Assembly: GCA_040954595.2 (NCBI GenBank)
Contig: CM082577.2
Location: forward strand, 7,440,001 to 7,504,000
Direction of reading: 5' to 3'
Length of the DNA stretch: 64,000 nucleotides
Source of the DNA: Balanoglossus misakiensis
Lineage: Eukaryota; Hemichordata
Position numbers and translations under genes: made by a program. This document shows positions 37,459 to 50,576 of this stretch, in pieces. The notes under the pieces are model-generated. The model did not search any database. It was given only the letters and a program-made list of their open reading frames with translations, and was not told the DNA's origin. The stretch's first letter is position 1. Every line of letters starts with the position of its first letter.

Positions 37459-37710
37459 GGAATTCTGTTGTTATAAGACATTACATTATTAAAGTGTATA
37501 ATATACTGGGCGTTATTATAGGCATACATGTATGGAATACTATTGTTGCAAAACATACCAGTATCATAGCATATACTGGGTGTTGTCGCGAGTCCATATT
37601 TTACCTTTAGCGGAATACAAAACATTACAGTATTAAAACACATTTCACCTTTTAAGCGGAATATTCTAGTTGCAAAACATTGAATTTCATACTAAAGCAC
37701 ACCGGGTGTT
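37459..37710 (+). repeat. degenerate tandem repeat, about 75-bp unit, 3-4 copies
   Basis: Units start with GGAAT at 37459, 37534, 37612 and 37658. Each carries parts of the order GGAATA, GTTGCAAAACAT, AGTAT and CTGGGTGTT. The terminal block appears at 37506-37514, 37576-37584 and 37702-37710. The third unit is shortened. Spacing is 75, 78 and 46 bp. Confidence 0.8.
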
Positions 37711-38350
37711 ATTTTGAGACGGGTGGAGATACGTTGCTGACAGAGGTAGAGTGATTCTTGCAACCGTTTTGATTCTGTACACTGTATACACTAGACTGGC
37801 GCCACAGACCGGTGCATGGGAGAATTGAAATGTGTTTTTCAATACGACTTTCCCAGACATAATCCTATACGCCTGCATTGCGCCCTGATAATCTGGACTC
37901 GATCGTATTTTATGTCTCACACAAATGCTCTCTTCGACAAGGACCCCTAAGATACGACACATGGGACTCGCAGACACAACAGATGCTGGTAAGTCTAGGC
38001 CGATTCGCTGCCTCTGGTAAATATTTTAGTGAAATGACATTTTCGAAAAAGGTGCAATTTGTATTGAATTTCTACAAAAAGTCATAAGCCCTTGCGCGAA
38101 CCAAAACGCAGATAATCTTGTGTTACAATAGTAAAGTTCATCATAGACAAGCTTTCTAAATGTTCAACTCTTTTTCTACTAAGGAATACATTACATGTAT
38201 TGAGTAAGACGCGCCGAAAAGTTCAATTAACTAAAAAAAAAGGCTGTTACGAATAAAAACTTTCGACGCCGATGTTCAGATAACTGTCATAGATTTGCTT
38301 CAGTGAAAGAGCCAAAATATAGCAAAAACACTTACAGGTTTAATCTCTAT

Positions 38351-38416
38351 ATGCAAATTTTAAGTGAGTATGCAAATGCAGTGTGAGATATGCACATATA
38401 TAATGAATATGCAAAT
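38351..38416 (+). promoter_or_regulatory. phased cluster of POU-octamer motifs
   Basis: The exact octamer ATGCAAAT occurs at 38351, 38370 and 38409, and a one-base variant ATGCACAT at 38390. The spacing is therefore 19, 20 and 19 bp, close to two helix turns. The bases between copies also share a weak pattern (GTGAG/TGAGAT before the next ATGCA), so it may have arisen as a short tandem repeat. ATGCAAAT is the consensus site of POU-family factors; regulatory use here is inference. Confidence 0.5.
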
Positions 38417-40218
38417 GAGGACCGAACGAGGAATTGAATATCCTTTTCCCCCAAAGGTTATTTCGGGTCACGTGTCAAACACGTTTTTTTCTCTGTGATG
38501 ACACTATTTACTGAACGTGCCGCTGAGCTCCTGTATAACCGTGAGAATAAAATCGTTCATTTTTTTTTCTACCTGCGAGTGAATGAGCGTCAGATTTGAA
38601 TTCAAACTTTTGTCAAGCGACTGAAGCACGCAGACACACGGCATCTGTTAAAATTTTGTTTGATAACATCGTAACAAAAGCACATTTAGATTGAAAAGAG
38701 TCTTTCATGTTGAAAGCAAATGGCTTGCCTGACGGTGTAGCATCGTTGAAAAGGATTACCGTTTTTGCAGCGGCGGGGAGGAAGGCAATAGCCTGTCTGA
38801 ATGGACAATCTGTGTCGTTTTTTCCTCTATTGAGTCATTTTCCCCATTAAATCTTCTCTGTTGTAGCACAAAACAGTAACCAAACGCACAATGCTGCTAA
38901 CATATGTTTTAAAGGTTTTAGTAGTATTGTACGGACAGTCACGCATTTATACCGGACCAGTAAAATCTGCGAAGAAAATCTGCCTTTACCGTAAAAAGGA
39001 AGATTCGCTATCGGCAGAATATATCACCACCATCGGCATCTTCGCTTCATTGAAAGGACGAGAATATTTGTGTTTTTAAAAGATAACAGTGGGATCTGCA
39101 TTCTTATATGGAGTTGTCTTATCTTAAAATTATTCGGCCATTTTTGTTGGCAAACCATTAGTTTGCGAACTGATCGTTCTAATCACTTGATCGAGTGACC
39201 CAATTTCGCGACACATCGAGATCGCAGCTGCCAGTCGCGAACAAATGAGGTTTTATATTATAGTTTTAAGAATTCGAAAAACGGTGTTACCGCTTCGCTT
39301 TTCCAAAAAAAAAATCGCAGAAACATTCATTGACAAGATAAGTGGTATCCGTTGGGACGCGCCCACAATCAAGGGCATCCGAAACAAACATTTATTTCCA
39401 ATCAAGCGATTGGAGTTTTTACACATTATTGAATGAATGTTTTGATCCGCCACTTTCGCAAACGATAACGGGCGTGTTAGCTCAGTTGACGAAGCACAAT
39501 TAGTCATCTGCGTGGATCCTGCACATCCAACCGCGACCCTGGCTGTCGCTGCAACTGAGATACTCCCTTCCGTGTATACTAGTTACGCAAGGGAAACTAA
39601 ATTCACAGTTTAAGCACAGGGCCACAGAGAAAAGGTCGACTTTGAGGGACGTTTGACAAATCATTTCAGAATGTGAAATTAAACGCGCAACGAAGGTGAA
39701 TTCGGGCGTGATATTTGATAAGAGTGTCATCTTTCGAGGCGCAGCCGGCGCGTGTATGGCTTTCTCGGGGGTTCCATTTACATTTTCATTTCCAACAGAT
39801 GTCCATCGCAACCTGCGCACTGGCAGTTCCTTTCCTGTACGACACTGGACAAATCAGATAAGCCTAAGATGCGTCGAGACTCTAGCAGGAGCCCACACGG
39901 CACAGCCTGTCGAGGCAGAAAGGAATCGTTAAATATTAAGTCACAGTTGTGTGTGATTGAATTAAATCCCCCGCAACGCGGCATGCACAGCAACGCGAAC
40001 GCTGCGTGTCTTGACATTCGAAGCGAAACAAACGAATCCGCGACGTTGTCACCATATTACACGTTTGAGTAAACCGAATCAAATTCAGTTTCAAATTTCT
40101 GTCATTCATTAAAAAATTACTTCTGTCCCACTTGTCGGGCATCGGAGGGCGACTGTCTGAGCTGCAAGGTGTCCAGCGTCTTGCGTCAATCAACCTTATA
40201 ATGTCAACGACAGCGGGA

Positions 40219-40231
40219 CCCCCCCCCCCCC
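40219..40231. repeat. poly-C run (13)
   Basis: Thirteen C in a row. Confidence 0.95.
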
Positions 40232-40618
40232 TTCTCCGACTCGACCGCTGTTACACGCATCCTTACTTGGCATTTCGAATCGCCGGGTCTGCTCTCTCAA
40301 ACGGAAAGTACAATGTCCGGGGCACAGGACAATCGCTATTTTTAATTTCCCTTCGTTAGATCAAAAATTCAATCGCGACTTCGGGAGGAACTTGAGCTGC
40401 GGTTCACATGCACTGTGTTCTGTTATTATTCAATCATTGAGCAGATCGCGTAATACAGTTGCAGTTTAGTCACGCCTGATTGAAACCCAGGGAGGCATTA
40501 ATTGAAAACAAGAGACCATTAAATTATTACTAGAGACAGACTTCCCTATTACGTCAAAGCTCGCAAGCAAGAGATGGGTAACAGGGCCACGCACCGGGTT
40601 AACACGTCGAGTTTGTTT

Positions 40619-40643
40619 AGTCAGTCAGTCAGTCAGTCAGTCA
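40619..40643. repeat. (CAGT)n repeat
   Basis: About six CAGT units. Confidence 0.96.
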
Positions 40644-41380
40644 AGCCCAGACAGCCACATGGCATGATTACTTGTGTTGACAAGAACAAGTTGAAATAAC
40701 AGTGCCATATAACTAATACTATTCTATTCTCAATCTGTGTTAAAACTTCATATATTAAACCTCAGATTCAATTCATGCCCTCATAATTTGAAAGTCTTGG
40801 TGTCATGGCTGCGTTTATGGTCATCCTGCCATGTACATTTGTACCTCCGTCACAGGCCAGGGATACGCAATTACCCTGTTTATTCCTATTGCTTGGGGTT
40901 CTATGAATAATGGACGCAGGGTTTTATTAAAAAGACAATCTGCAGCCAAATCTAACGGTGCAGTGACAGTCGTTCCATCGGGTTGTATTTGCAGAAGTAG
41001 AGATGGAAAAAAATATGACGAACTGGCATTAATTCTATGCACCATCTGCGATAACACGGCTCATATTTAAAACACAAACTGAACAGAATTTATGAACTGC
41101 ACCGACATTTTTTATCGTCATTCTACACGGGTGACGGTGAAAGTCTGAAGCTGCTTGCCCTCTCTGCAGCACTGCGCATGCCCCGGGGCACGATGAGGTC
41201 AGATTAGAAACACGGAAGCAACGTTTGCAGATGTTCAATTTCGATGATTACACTGGGAGCTAGCTCTCTGCAGAGACACTCACGGAGCTTCGGCGTCGTA
41301 CAGACAGTTCGCGACGGCCGGCAGCACCGTCTCGCATGCTCTGCTCTGTATTGAACGGCGCTCGATAATAAACAGGGTCG

Positions 41381-41460
41381 CTGATTGGCTACATCTCTTA
41401 GCGGGGATGCTTGACTGGCGCCTGATTGGCTGCTAGTTCAAACGTCATACGCATTTAAAA
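41381..41460 (+). promoter_or_regulatory. candidate promoter: two inverted CCAAT boxes and a TATA-like element
   Basis: CTGATTGGCT occurs twice (ATTGG at 41384-41388 and 41425-41429, 41 bp apart), followed by TTTAAAA at 41454-41460. CpG-containing sequence precedes it (41290-41360). A start site near 41485 would fit the spacing. No transcript evidence is available. Confidence 0.35.
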
Positions 41461-41631
41461 ACGACAAGGCGCATGATACATGTTCTCTTATGTCGTCTCC
41501 ATAAGATGTAGCTTTCATTTTGTAACTGGAACAGCCGAAACGTCTGTAAAAATTTGCTATCGGTATTGAATTTTGCAGAACTCTATATTACACTATATTA
41601 CAATTCTTTTTTTTTTGCATTGAAAGCTATT

Positions 41632-41853
41632 ATGGCGATTTACACATTCTGTTACGCACTCTGTTGCGTGTTTACATTTCGGTTGCTAATACCCTCAACG
41701 CAATCTGATTTCCCACATGACGTTAATGCCCCTCATCGCCCGCAAAGCGAGATACAGTATGGCGTGGAGCGAACGCATTTGTGCCTGGATGGACATCAGA
41801 CGGGATACACAGTACACCATAAAAACCAAGAAGATCAATGTTTGCGGTTATAA
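41632..41853 (+). other. candidate small protein ORF (73 codons), possibly secreted
   Basis: ATG in a good context (A at -3, G at +4), about 150 bp downstream of the candidate start site. The first 24 residues (MAIYTFCYALCCVFTFRLLI...) are hydrophobic with one Arg, like an imperfect signal peptide. The rest is polar with two Cys. An AATAAA lies about 340 bp downstream, near 42190. No family is recognised. A chance ORF of this size is easy, so only the combination is suggestive. Confidence 0.2.
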
Positions 41854-44800
41854 GCATGTTTGGCGACCAAATCTGCGAAGATTTCCATAGAGTGGAAACG
41901 TTATCTGCTCGAATCGCAGAGTGGAACGACTGTACTCAGCACAATTACTCCACGGACGTCTGCTATTTCGCCGCGCGACACCTCAGGGGATCCCGTCAAA
42001 TAAGCGCGCGAAATGTAAAGAATGTGAAAATTACTTGCGTGATCTCAGCAAATTTGTGAACACGGTGGAAAAAATGTTTACTCGAAATATATTTGTGTGC
42101 ACGGTACATTTTGTATATTTGTACGGGGGGAAGAGAGAAAGTGAGCTTTCTGGAAAAAAATACCTGAACGTGCTCGTTTTTTAAATTTCGCAATAAAACG
42201 CGGTTTATGAAACAATTAACTAAATGTAGCCCAAGAAAAAGACGACAAAGATGTTACAAAAGCAATAGTTGAATCTGTGTAGAGCGGCGCCTTCTTTGTC
42301 TGTGCCAACAGAATGGTATGTTTTATCGTCTGTTAAAATTATGAACTCAGCAGAAATTACATTTACTTTCGTTTTATTGCATTTTTCAACTATTCAACAA
42401 AAAGCTGTAGTTACCATTCATTCTCTGTCTAATCGGACTACATGTTAAGTATACATTTTTGCCTTTCAATTCCCTAATTGTCGGCATGTCGTGCTGATGC
42501 AGAATGGCGAACACTTTCAGTCTGTCCGTCACAGCTAAAATACGCGATGTCGCGCCTCTGTTGCAGTTGTATTGAACTCTTTTACCCAGAATGCAATTGT
42601 TACAAAGTGTTTTGACCACCTAACTTAGGAGTACAACCATGGGAAGCGAATATTGCCGTTCTCGACATACACGTGGTAGCCGCTCTGCCATTTCGATCAA
42701 ATCAGACACACACGATACTCAATCTTTGCCTCCTTTCCGGAATTTGCCCGACGACGACGAGGACTAATTAACTTGAGTATATTTAATTCGATATCACCTA
42801 TGTTATCTTTAATTTCCTGCAGCGATCCAAATTTAATAATCAATTATTGGCTTACGTTAGCTGCTGAGTTGGTTATTGATAGCCTGTAATTGCCAAACAC
42901 TCCATATTCATGTAGGCATGCGCCTTTATCGCTTCCAGGAGTTTGTAGCTACGCGTTATTGGAGTCCGAGTAATATCTCCCGTTCAATATTGACAACCGT
43001 GGTGTCGAGACGAAACCATGCTTCGAATATAAACAAAACTCGAGACTGCATTTCGTGGGTGACGTATTTAGACTATCGCCAAACACTCGGATTCGCTGTG
43101 TGCTCGCTTCTGAACCATGTCCTTTGCGAACAGGTGTCCGTTTCGCGAGGCGTGGCATGGCTTTGCTGTGGATAAACCGACCACCGCGCTGCTATTCTCA
43201 TGACACCACCGAGAGGGACAGTAATGAAATCCCACGAATGAGTCCCAACCAACGCTTCATCACGCATCTACATGAAAACGCATAATGATAATCTCATTTC
43301 CGCGTTCGGTTACACGTTAATGAATCAACCCACGGGACGCGGGAGAGACACCGATTAGTGTATGTCGTTCGCGGCTAACTGAATCGTACGGTTCCCTGTT
43401 TCAATTCAGAGTCGTCTCAGTAGGTTACACCTGGTATAATGGAGTTTTAAAAATTGACTTATTGGCAGTGAAAGCTTTATCGGTTCTCGATTACACTGAA
43501 AGCTTTTTAGCTTGTAGTGTTTGTAATGACGTGTAATTGAATTTCTCGTCGTGGACATAGAGCGCCGACAAGACACCGGTGCACCACACAGCCTCTCAAG
43601 TCGATGCAATGTCTTGAATTATAGTAGGTAGGGCGGCCATATGTATTAAAATTGTTTAAAATCTAGGATTGGTTCGGGGAAAAATGGGTGGTATCGATTT
43701 CAACGGATGATATATTGCTACACCTGTTGTCCAAGGAAGAATTTCTTCTGGAAAATGTGTCTGTAAGAGGTCTGTCATCACAAGCATTCAGGCATGTTGG
43801 AGCTTTCGTTGACCTTTTATAAAATGTAAAATTCAACTTTGCGCGAAGCAGACAGCCACTCTTTCGGGCGTCAAGCGCATCTTAAAGACGCGCTTTTCCA
43901 TGACTACCACCAACACCTGACGTAACACTGCTCGTTGACCGCGAACTGTTGGGAAGGTCATCGGCCGAGGAGCGTTCAGTTGTTGTCAACGCCGGGAGGC
44001 GCAGACTTCACTTAATAACACGCGAAATTCAGTCGGACAGATTTTGAAGATCGACCAAATTGCGGCCGACGGGCAAATCAATAAGCCGTATATGTAGACA
44101 TTATAACGAGACAAACCATATCCACTTTCTGCCAGGAAACGCGATGTATTGATATAATCAACTTCGAGTGGAATGAGATACAATGAACCCTGCCCGATAA
44201 AATCAATCACTCGCACACGCCCCGCCCTGTAGGACGTCCTCTTTTTACCTGTCCGTTGTTCTTTCGACACTGACGCTTTCCGAGCAAACAATAGCAATTT
44301 CTTCTAAATTGGCCATTCCTTAAATAATTTCACCATTTTACTTTCTTATCCACCACAGTCGGAGTGTCTTGGAAACCGGCATTTGTGATAGAGTTGATTC
44401 AATCTGAATTGGACAAAATTAGATCGCTTCTGAATCTATGAATCTGCACATTTCATATTTTTAAAAGCGAAACACGTAAAGCCCCTTTGTTGCGGGAGAC
44501 GTAAATTAGCTGGCCAGGGAAGAGACCCGCTAGCTAAATTGGAAAGTCTTCAATACAATGTGTTATATGGTCCGTTTTTAGAACCATACAAAGTTGTGGG
44601 GAGTTTCTCTATAATAATTCTGTGCAGGTGATCGGACTTTGAGCCCAACATGGCAACTGGGATTGGGGTAATGTAATGAGGGTGTAAACGCGCTGTTCTC
44701 TATTTTTTATCGAGCTACCGTTAATTAAACCTTGGAAACCAAACAGCCTAGGCAGTTGCGCGACGTCACCCGTCGATGACGCACGGGGCACCGCTTGTAC

Positions 44801-45706
44801 GGCGTGAGATGCGGCACCATTGCCGTTTGCGTTTTGCTAGGCGTCAAATCTAATTTTATGCAATTATGGAGTTTCGCGACTGTCCGATCCACCGCGCGTT
44901 TCCCCGCACTACATCTATGTCAGTACGAACGCTCGTGATGTAATATGTTGATAATCCTTCTCAGATAAAGAATTATTTACTTTCCAATGTACTACTTGAT
45001 ATGGGCGTTTCTGACAAAGGAAACAGTGGACTGGCCGACCTCAGCTACAGTACGGTAAAACAACCCAATTATGTCAACAGCGGATCAATTCGTAACGGCG
45101 CCCTCGGCTATGCAATACTCCATAGTATCAATTGCAAGTCCAAATGCCACGTAATTCAAAACAAAAACTTCCAAGAAGCTTACTAATGTGTACACTTGAG
45201 GTTAAGTGGCTATATAACCACACTGGTGATCGTGAAGAACGTGCATGGAAATTGCACGCATTGCACTTCGAATACCCAATTCGGATTATATAGGGCCTAT
45301 GTTCAACGCATGCGTAATGCTTTTATATAGAAGAATGTTGTTTTAAAATACACATGTTATCTGTGTGTTGTACAATCGTAACATATACATGTAACCTGTT
45401 GTCCAGGCTTGGTGACACATGCGCTAAACGCACTGCCCAAATCGCAGGGAATTTGTACTGTATAGTCACACCCGGTACCATCATGTTTTCATCATATATG
45501 ACGTGAGGCAAATTCTCTAAGTGAATTCCCCATACATGCATGCATGCATGCAATGTATGCAACAATATGTAAATACGGACGGGAAATTACAAAGCATCGT
45601 GCACACGCGGTGAAGGGTGATACAAATTGGTAGGGACACTAACCGATCGAGTGGGTGGGGGTGTTAAAGCAAGGGGTGTGTTATGTCGCAGGAGACCGTG
45701 CAAGCA
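41854..45706. other. non-coding stretch, no confident gene
   Basis: It holds an (ATGC)n run at 45534-45552, TACATGTA near 45389, and scattered unrecognised ORFs below 105 codons. Confidence 0.65.
45534..45552. repeat. (ATGC)n self-complementary repeat
   Basis: About four and a half CATG/ATGC units. It is palindromic throughout. Confidence 0.95.
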
Positions 45707-46305
45707 CTAAAGGTTGCGAGAGTTACATTCCTCTCTTCTGCAATTTGCATACTTGTGCGGACCGGCGGGATTACTCCCGGGAACAGAACACTGTGGACAA
45801 GGTTGCGCAACCTTCTCCACACTATCCCCAGGTGTGCAATGAAAGATGCAAAGGCGACCATTAGGCGGCGTAACAACCTGGTCGACTGAAAAGAGGGAGG
45901 AAATTGTCATGTGTTTACGAGAGTATATCCATGATGGCTCGCGTTCTATATTCTTGTTCAAGCATTCCAGCAATCTGCACTTCCACTGAAAGGTAGCGCC
46001 GCGAAGTACACCGAGAATTTGATGGGGAAATTCACAGTCTTCCCTAGACGCAACAGTTTCGTTTGATAAATCCGAAACGATAATTCTCATAACCGAATTC
46101 ATAGAATACTTCCCCCGCATTATGCGCAACAGTTCTATTGTGTTTTTTTCTCCCTTACTGTAGCTAGATGGGTCGGTCGGTTGATCCACGGCATCGCACG
46201 CATACCAGATTTGACCATAGAGGGCATTATCAGCCAGAGAAATCGCGGTCGGTCGAAGCCAAAAATAAGGGTCAATTGGACCATGGGAAACCACCGTCAA
46301 AAGAA
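45707..46305 (-). other. unrecognised open frame of about 198 codons behind a strong acceptor
   Basis: The frame is open from a very good acceptor (gtttttttcag, exon start 46305) and in fact from a TAG at about 46334. It lacks an ATG near the start. It begins SVLLTVVSHGPIDPYFWLRP and has several Cys. No domain is recognised. The 30-bp palindrome at 45792-45821 lies inside it, which argues against conserved coding. Confidence 0.15.
45792..45821. repeat. 30-bp near-perfect palindrome
   Basis: The left arm TGTGGACAAGGTTGC and right arm GCAACCTTCTCCACA pair over 14 of 15 positions with no loop; the single mismatch is C opposite C. Confidence 0.95.
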
Positions 46306-49300
46306 CTGAAAAAAACCATACAGTAGCTGAGATCTATAGGAAACGTCGCGTCGGTAGACATCATTGTGCGCATAGAGTGTGATCGTCCTGTCCAACAAAC
46401 CTTGTCGCGGAAGACGGGCTGTGGATCTGAAAACCACCTTCAAATGATTACCATATTTCGATCATGGATGCGCCAATATTATTTTGCGAATGTGGTGTAC
46501 ATGTACAGTAAACGTTATTAATCCACCACGACGAAAAGATGTGTGACAAAACGTTGTGACATCTGAACAAAAAACCGCAAATGCACACATTGCATCCGTA
46601 TAGCCTATGTCTAGACTTTCATTCCCTATACGTACTTTTTTTACACATTTTTCTCTTCTCCGCCAATCCAAACACGGTCAGAATATCACTTTAGTAAAAT
46701 ACCGGACGTGTACAGTACATATCAACAGCTTGGCGCGTATAATCTCTCGTCCCGGTTGTTGGCATAGTACAATTCGGGGATTTGTCAGACACTACTTTGT
46801 CGATGCACAGACTGGCGTCAGCTGTGTGGTGTGTTTTACACTTTTTGTCGGATTTCTTGGTCAAAAGTGATTTTTTGCATTCCACAGTTTCATTTAGAAA
46901 CAATGTGTGTATTGTGACAGAAAGGGAAATAAATAATACGAAAATAAACTACTGAAACGACTGTGTATTACAGAGAATGGTTTTAGGACGCTTTGAATGT
47001 CATGTTGAGGTATTCGTGCCGGCGAAGAAATGATGGACGATTGTTTATGTGTCGGGCGCTGTTATTCTTTTATTATAATACATGTAGTACCTGCACACGT
47101 GTCGAGTGTGTGTATGCAAATTATCTCCCGCTGTTAAAACAAAACGCTGCACGTATTATCTCGGATGAATATAGGTTTTCGGCGACATGCTTGTTTCTCA
47201 AGGTCGTATATGTCATCTTGGCAAAAGAAATGCAACGGGTAAATGCAATGACGTGATGAAATGCTCACAATCCGATTAAAACCCGTTTTATTGAATTTGA
47301 TAACTTAAACCCACACAGGAGATAAAAGCGGGAAAATGTGATGTCGACAATAAGTGAGAGCGGCGTAGTTATCAGTGTCAGACCCGGAGAATCTCGCCAC
47401 AGAGATTTAATAAACAGATTAGATGTAACCAGACCGTTGGTATCGAATACTCCGACTCGACACCGAATCGGTACGACTACGCGGTGACGCGTGGCGCCGA
47501 CGTCCAGCCGCAGCAAGCGAGGCGAGGCGGAACCTAGCGAAAACGGGCAACTGTCACAGTGATGTTGCTAACTTGGAGAAGCTGTAAACACACAAACAAA
47601 CACAGTGACACACATACCACCACCGTGACCACCCCTAACCCGATCGGTTACTGTCAAAAATACACAACTAGAAGGCTCTCAGCGTTCTGAGTTGGATTAT
47701 GGAGACATTATTGCTTACGGAATTGCCCAATGTTCGTGAGCGAGCATAAATAACATACTAGTAAATACGAGAGGCAAAATATTCAATCGATGAGATTGCT
47801 TGTTGGAGAAGAGTACGTGATGTCGTTCGAAACAACTACGGCTGTAGCTATGCATTGATTCATCATTTTCAGAAATTGTTATTACGCTGAAAATTCCGTG
47901 ACCCACTCTCTAGTTTCTGATCTATCATGTTTTTACGAAACCCATCAAACGAGAATTACCAATTTCAAAAGCGACGACAGTCAAGGCTTCAGAATGATGA
48001 GCGCTCTTGTCATCGACAATGATTGAATGACGGCAATATATTTTTTTTTCACCAAAATTAGGGCACCGTAATTTTCAGTCATTTCCTTCTACATCATTCT
48101 TATGCAGGTGCTTGACGAAGCAAGAACGTGAACTCGCACAGTTTATAGAAATATAGCCTGTATTCAGAAAGCCATCAGCGTAATCAAACTTCTGGGCGCC
48201 CCATTGAAATGCATCGAACAGAATTTCGTTCATTTCGCGCCACTTCTCAGGGCAGATGAATGAAAACAGCGGATATCCCGTGGTTCGATTTTGAGCACTG
48301 AATACAAAACGTAAACATGTACCGAGCATTTTTCTGAGGCAAGCTTCAGGTAATGACTCTTCGAGGTGGGCGAGTGAGTTCTACGAGAAGGCCCGTGTAG
48401 TATGCGACATTACTCGATTATAGATCTAATTCAGTACGATAACACGCGGTAGGGGGCTAACCCGGTCCACGAAAGTACACAAAGGCATAGCCCCGTTAAT
48501 ATCTGTACTTCTGTTCGTCTTTAAAGTATAAAATCTTCGCAATAGGAGACACGAATAATGGTAAAGCTTGTTTTCTTTTCCATGGTTAGTTTCACTGTGA
48601 CAGTTTGGTCTAGATTCGTCGGGAGATTTTATAATTCGACCTGTTCGGCACGGGGGGAATGTCTTTCAAAAGTCAACCCTTATGTCCACGCGCATTACGA
48701 TGGACTCCTAAAAGTGGGTTAGTAGTAGTCCGACAGTCGCGCACTGAGATCTAAATGGATCAGATAGAGTGCGGAGCGATTTTGGCGTGAAGGGGCCCGG
48801 AGAAAGTCGCGTTTCAAGCGACGCCATGACACATGAGCGGTATACATGTTCGGATATCGACCGCCAGTCACTTTCATTCCCATGAGTTGCCAAAAGGCCC
48901 GAGTTGGATGAGATGGGGATGAGAAAAGATGGCTTTGGCGATGTTAGAAAGCTTGTTTGAGTCGTATTAACGCAACATGGGCTGATGTTCCCAGCAGAAA
49001 TAATGGGGATTGGTCTGCAAGACACATTTTTCACTTTCGAGTGCTGACTGTGGAAAGGCAAATGCAAGTCTCTCTACAGCCACTTTAACTGTTTCTGTTT
49101 TGACATCGTTTTGATTATTTCCGTTCTCTAAAATACGCCTACTCTACTCCGCTACGGCTGCGGGTGATGTGTGCCAAGTAACCGTGTACCAATCTACGAG
49201 TGTAGTCAGAAACATGACAGAGAAATTAGTAGGTTAGGTTTTACACGTGGATAGTATCTTGGAGACAATGCGTTTAGTGCATCCTCCGAGAAAATGGGAA

Positions 49301-50564
49301 AAGGCGACGTGACCTAGTTGCTGTTTTGTATTTGACAAATTTCCCCTGCCACTCAACGCCTCTGTAGGTACTTCTGAATGAAGATGAACATTTCCAGTTT
49401 GGTTAATTCACACAGAACAGTTACGTCAGCCTTTGCGCACCGTCCAAATGCTGACAGTTGAACACAGATAGAGTCTGTTATTTGATTACGGAATCTACTC
49501 GCAGATTTCAAGAGAAAACCAGATGACATTTTCACAAAGAGTAGCTTCTGGTGTCGTAACGTTGTTCCGACGTGTGTAAATGAAGTGTGTTGGAGGGTTC
49601 TTTAATTGCATCACATCGCCAAATGTCAAGAAACGTGTTCGATATTCCGACTCCCTCCCGCCCGCCAACGTCTGTCTGTCTGTTCTCTGATGTCAACTGC
49701 TCGTCATCATACGCTGCGAGGATAACCTTTCGTATATAACGCCAAACAGGCCCGGTAGGCGTTTCTCAGAAAATCTGCTTGGATTAAAGTCTCGAAATCA
49801 AATCTCACGGCGGACTGTCTGTTCTCGCTCTGGGTACGGTCACAATCTCTTTTCGTGAACCACCAGGCGTGAAACATTGCAGTCAGTCCAAGCAATCGGA
49901 CACGAGGTGTTCTATATGCAAATAGCACGGCGAGCGCTGCCATGTTGCATCTGAAACACAATATCACCTAGTGGCTGATCTACCCGCATTAATATATATG
50001 AACATAGGTTTTTTCTTTTTCCTGCGGGCTACTTTTGATCTTATCATAACGTGCACATCTAGTACCAACCAACCAACCAGCCACCCACACAAGCCATTTC
50101 TTGTTCCACGTCACAACCCAGCTAAAATTAAACTTGTGGTGATAACTCAATTCCGCGGTCGAAAAGATGTTCAAAGACTGACCCCCAGGCGACGCCGGGG
50201 TCAACATCGAAGATTCGTTCTTAACTGCGAGCTTTCTAGCCAACTCCAAAAAGTAATAGTCTGCCTATTTCGGTAATTGCAGTTATCCCTCACCGGAATG
50301 CAAATAGACTGACGGCGCCTCGCGTTTTGAGTATTTCTTATTTTAATTCGCGGCAACAGCATCACAAATTGTCGCCTTGTCTGACAGAGGGAGCGAATCC
50401 CATACATCTTCTTGTGGCTTTCTAACGACGAGAATTAAAAGTGGCTTTCCATTGACTGTAGCCCATCAGATACTTCCTACTTCGCGTTCAGTGTAATGAA
50501 GATATCCGTGAGTCGTTCAGTTGATCTGTGAATATCTCCACACCTGTGCAGTTGGTATGGGGCA
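46306..50564. other. non-coding stretch, no confident gene
   Basis: No repeat larger than short runs is seen. The minus ORF at 48708-49067 (119 codons) lies in a purine-rich plus strand and is not recognised. ATGCAAAT octamers occur singly near 47115, 49917 and 50298. Confidence 0.65.
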
Positions 50565-50576
50565 CCCCCCCCCCCC
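50565..50576. repeat. poly-C run (12)
   Basis: Twelve C in a row. Confidence 0.95.

Larger units (their letters stand above)
38417..41380. other. non-coding stretch, no confident gene
   Basis: It holds a poly-C run at 40219-40231 and a (CAGT)n run at 40619-40643. Small ORFs are unrecognised. Confidence 0.65.

Noticed and set aside
39477-39490. TTAGCTCAGTTGAC, like a tRNA A box
   Set aside because: No B box (GGTTCGAATCC-type) at the right distance and no cloverleaf stems; no tRNA or tRNA-derived element can be supported.
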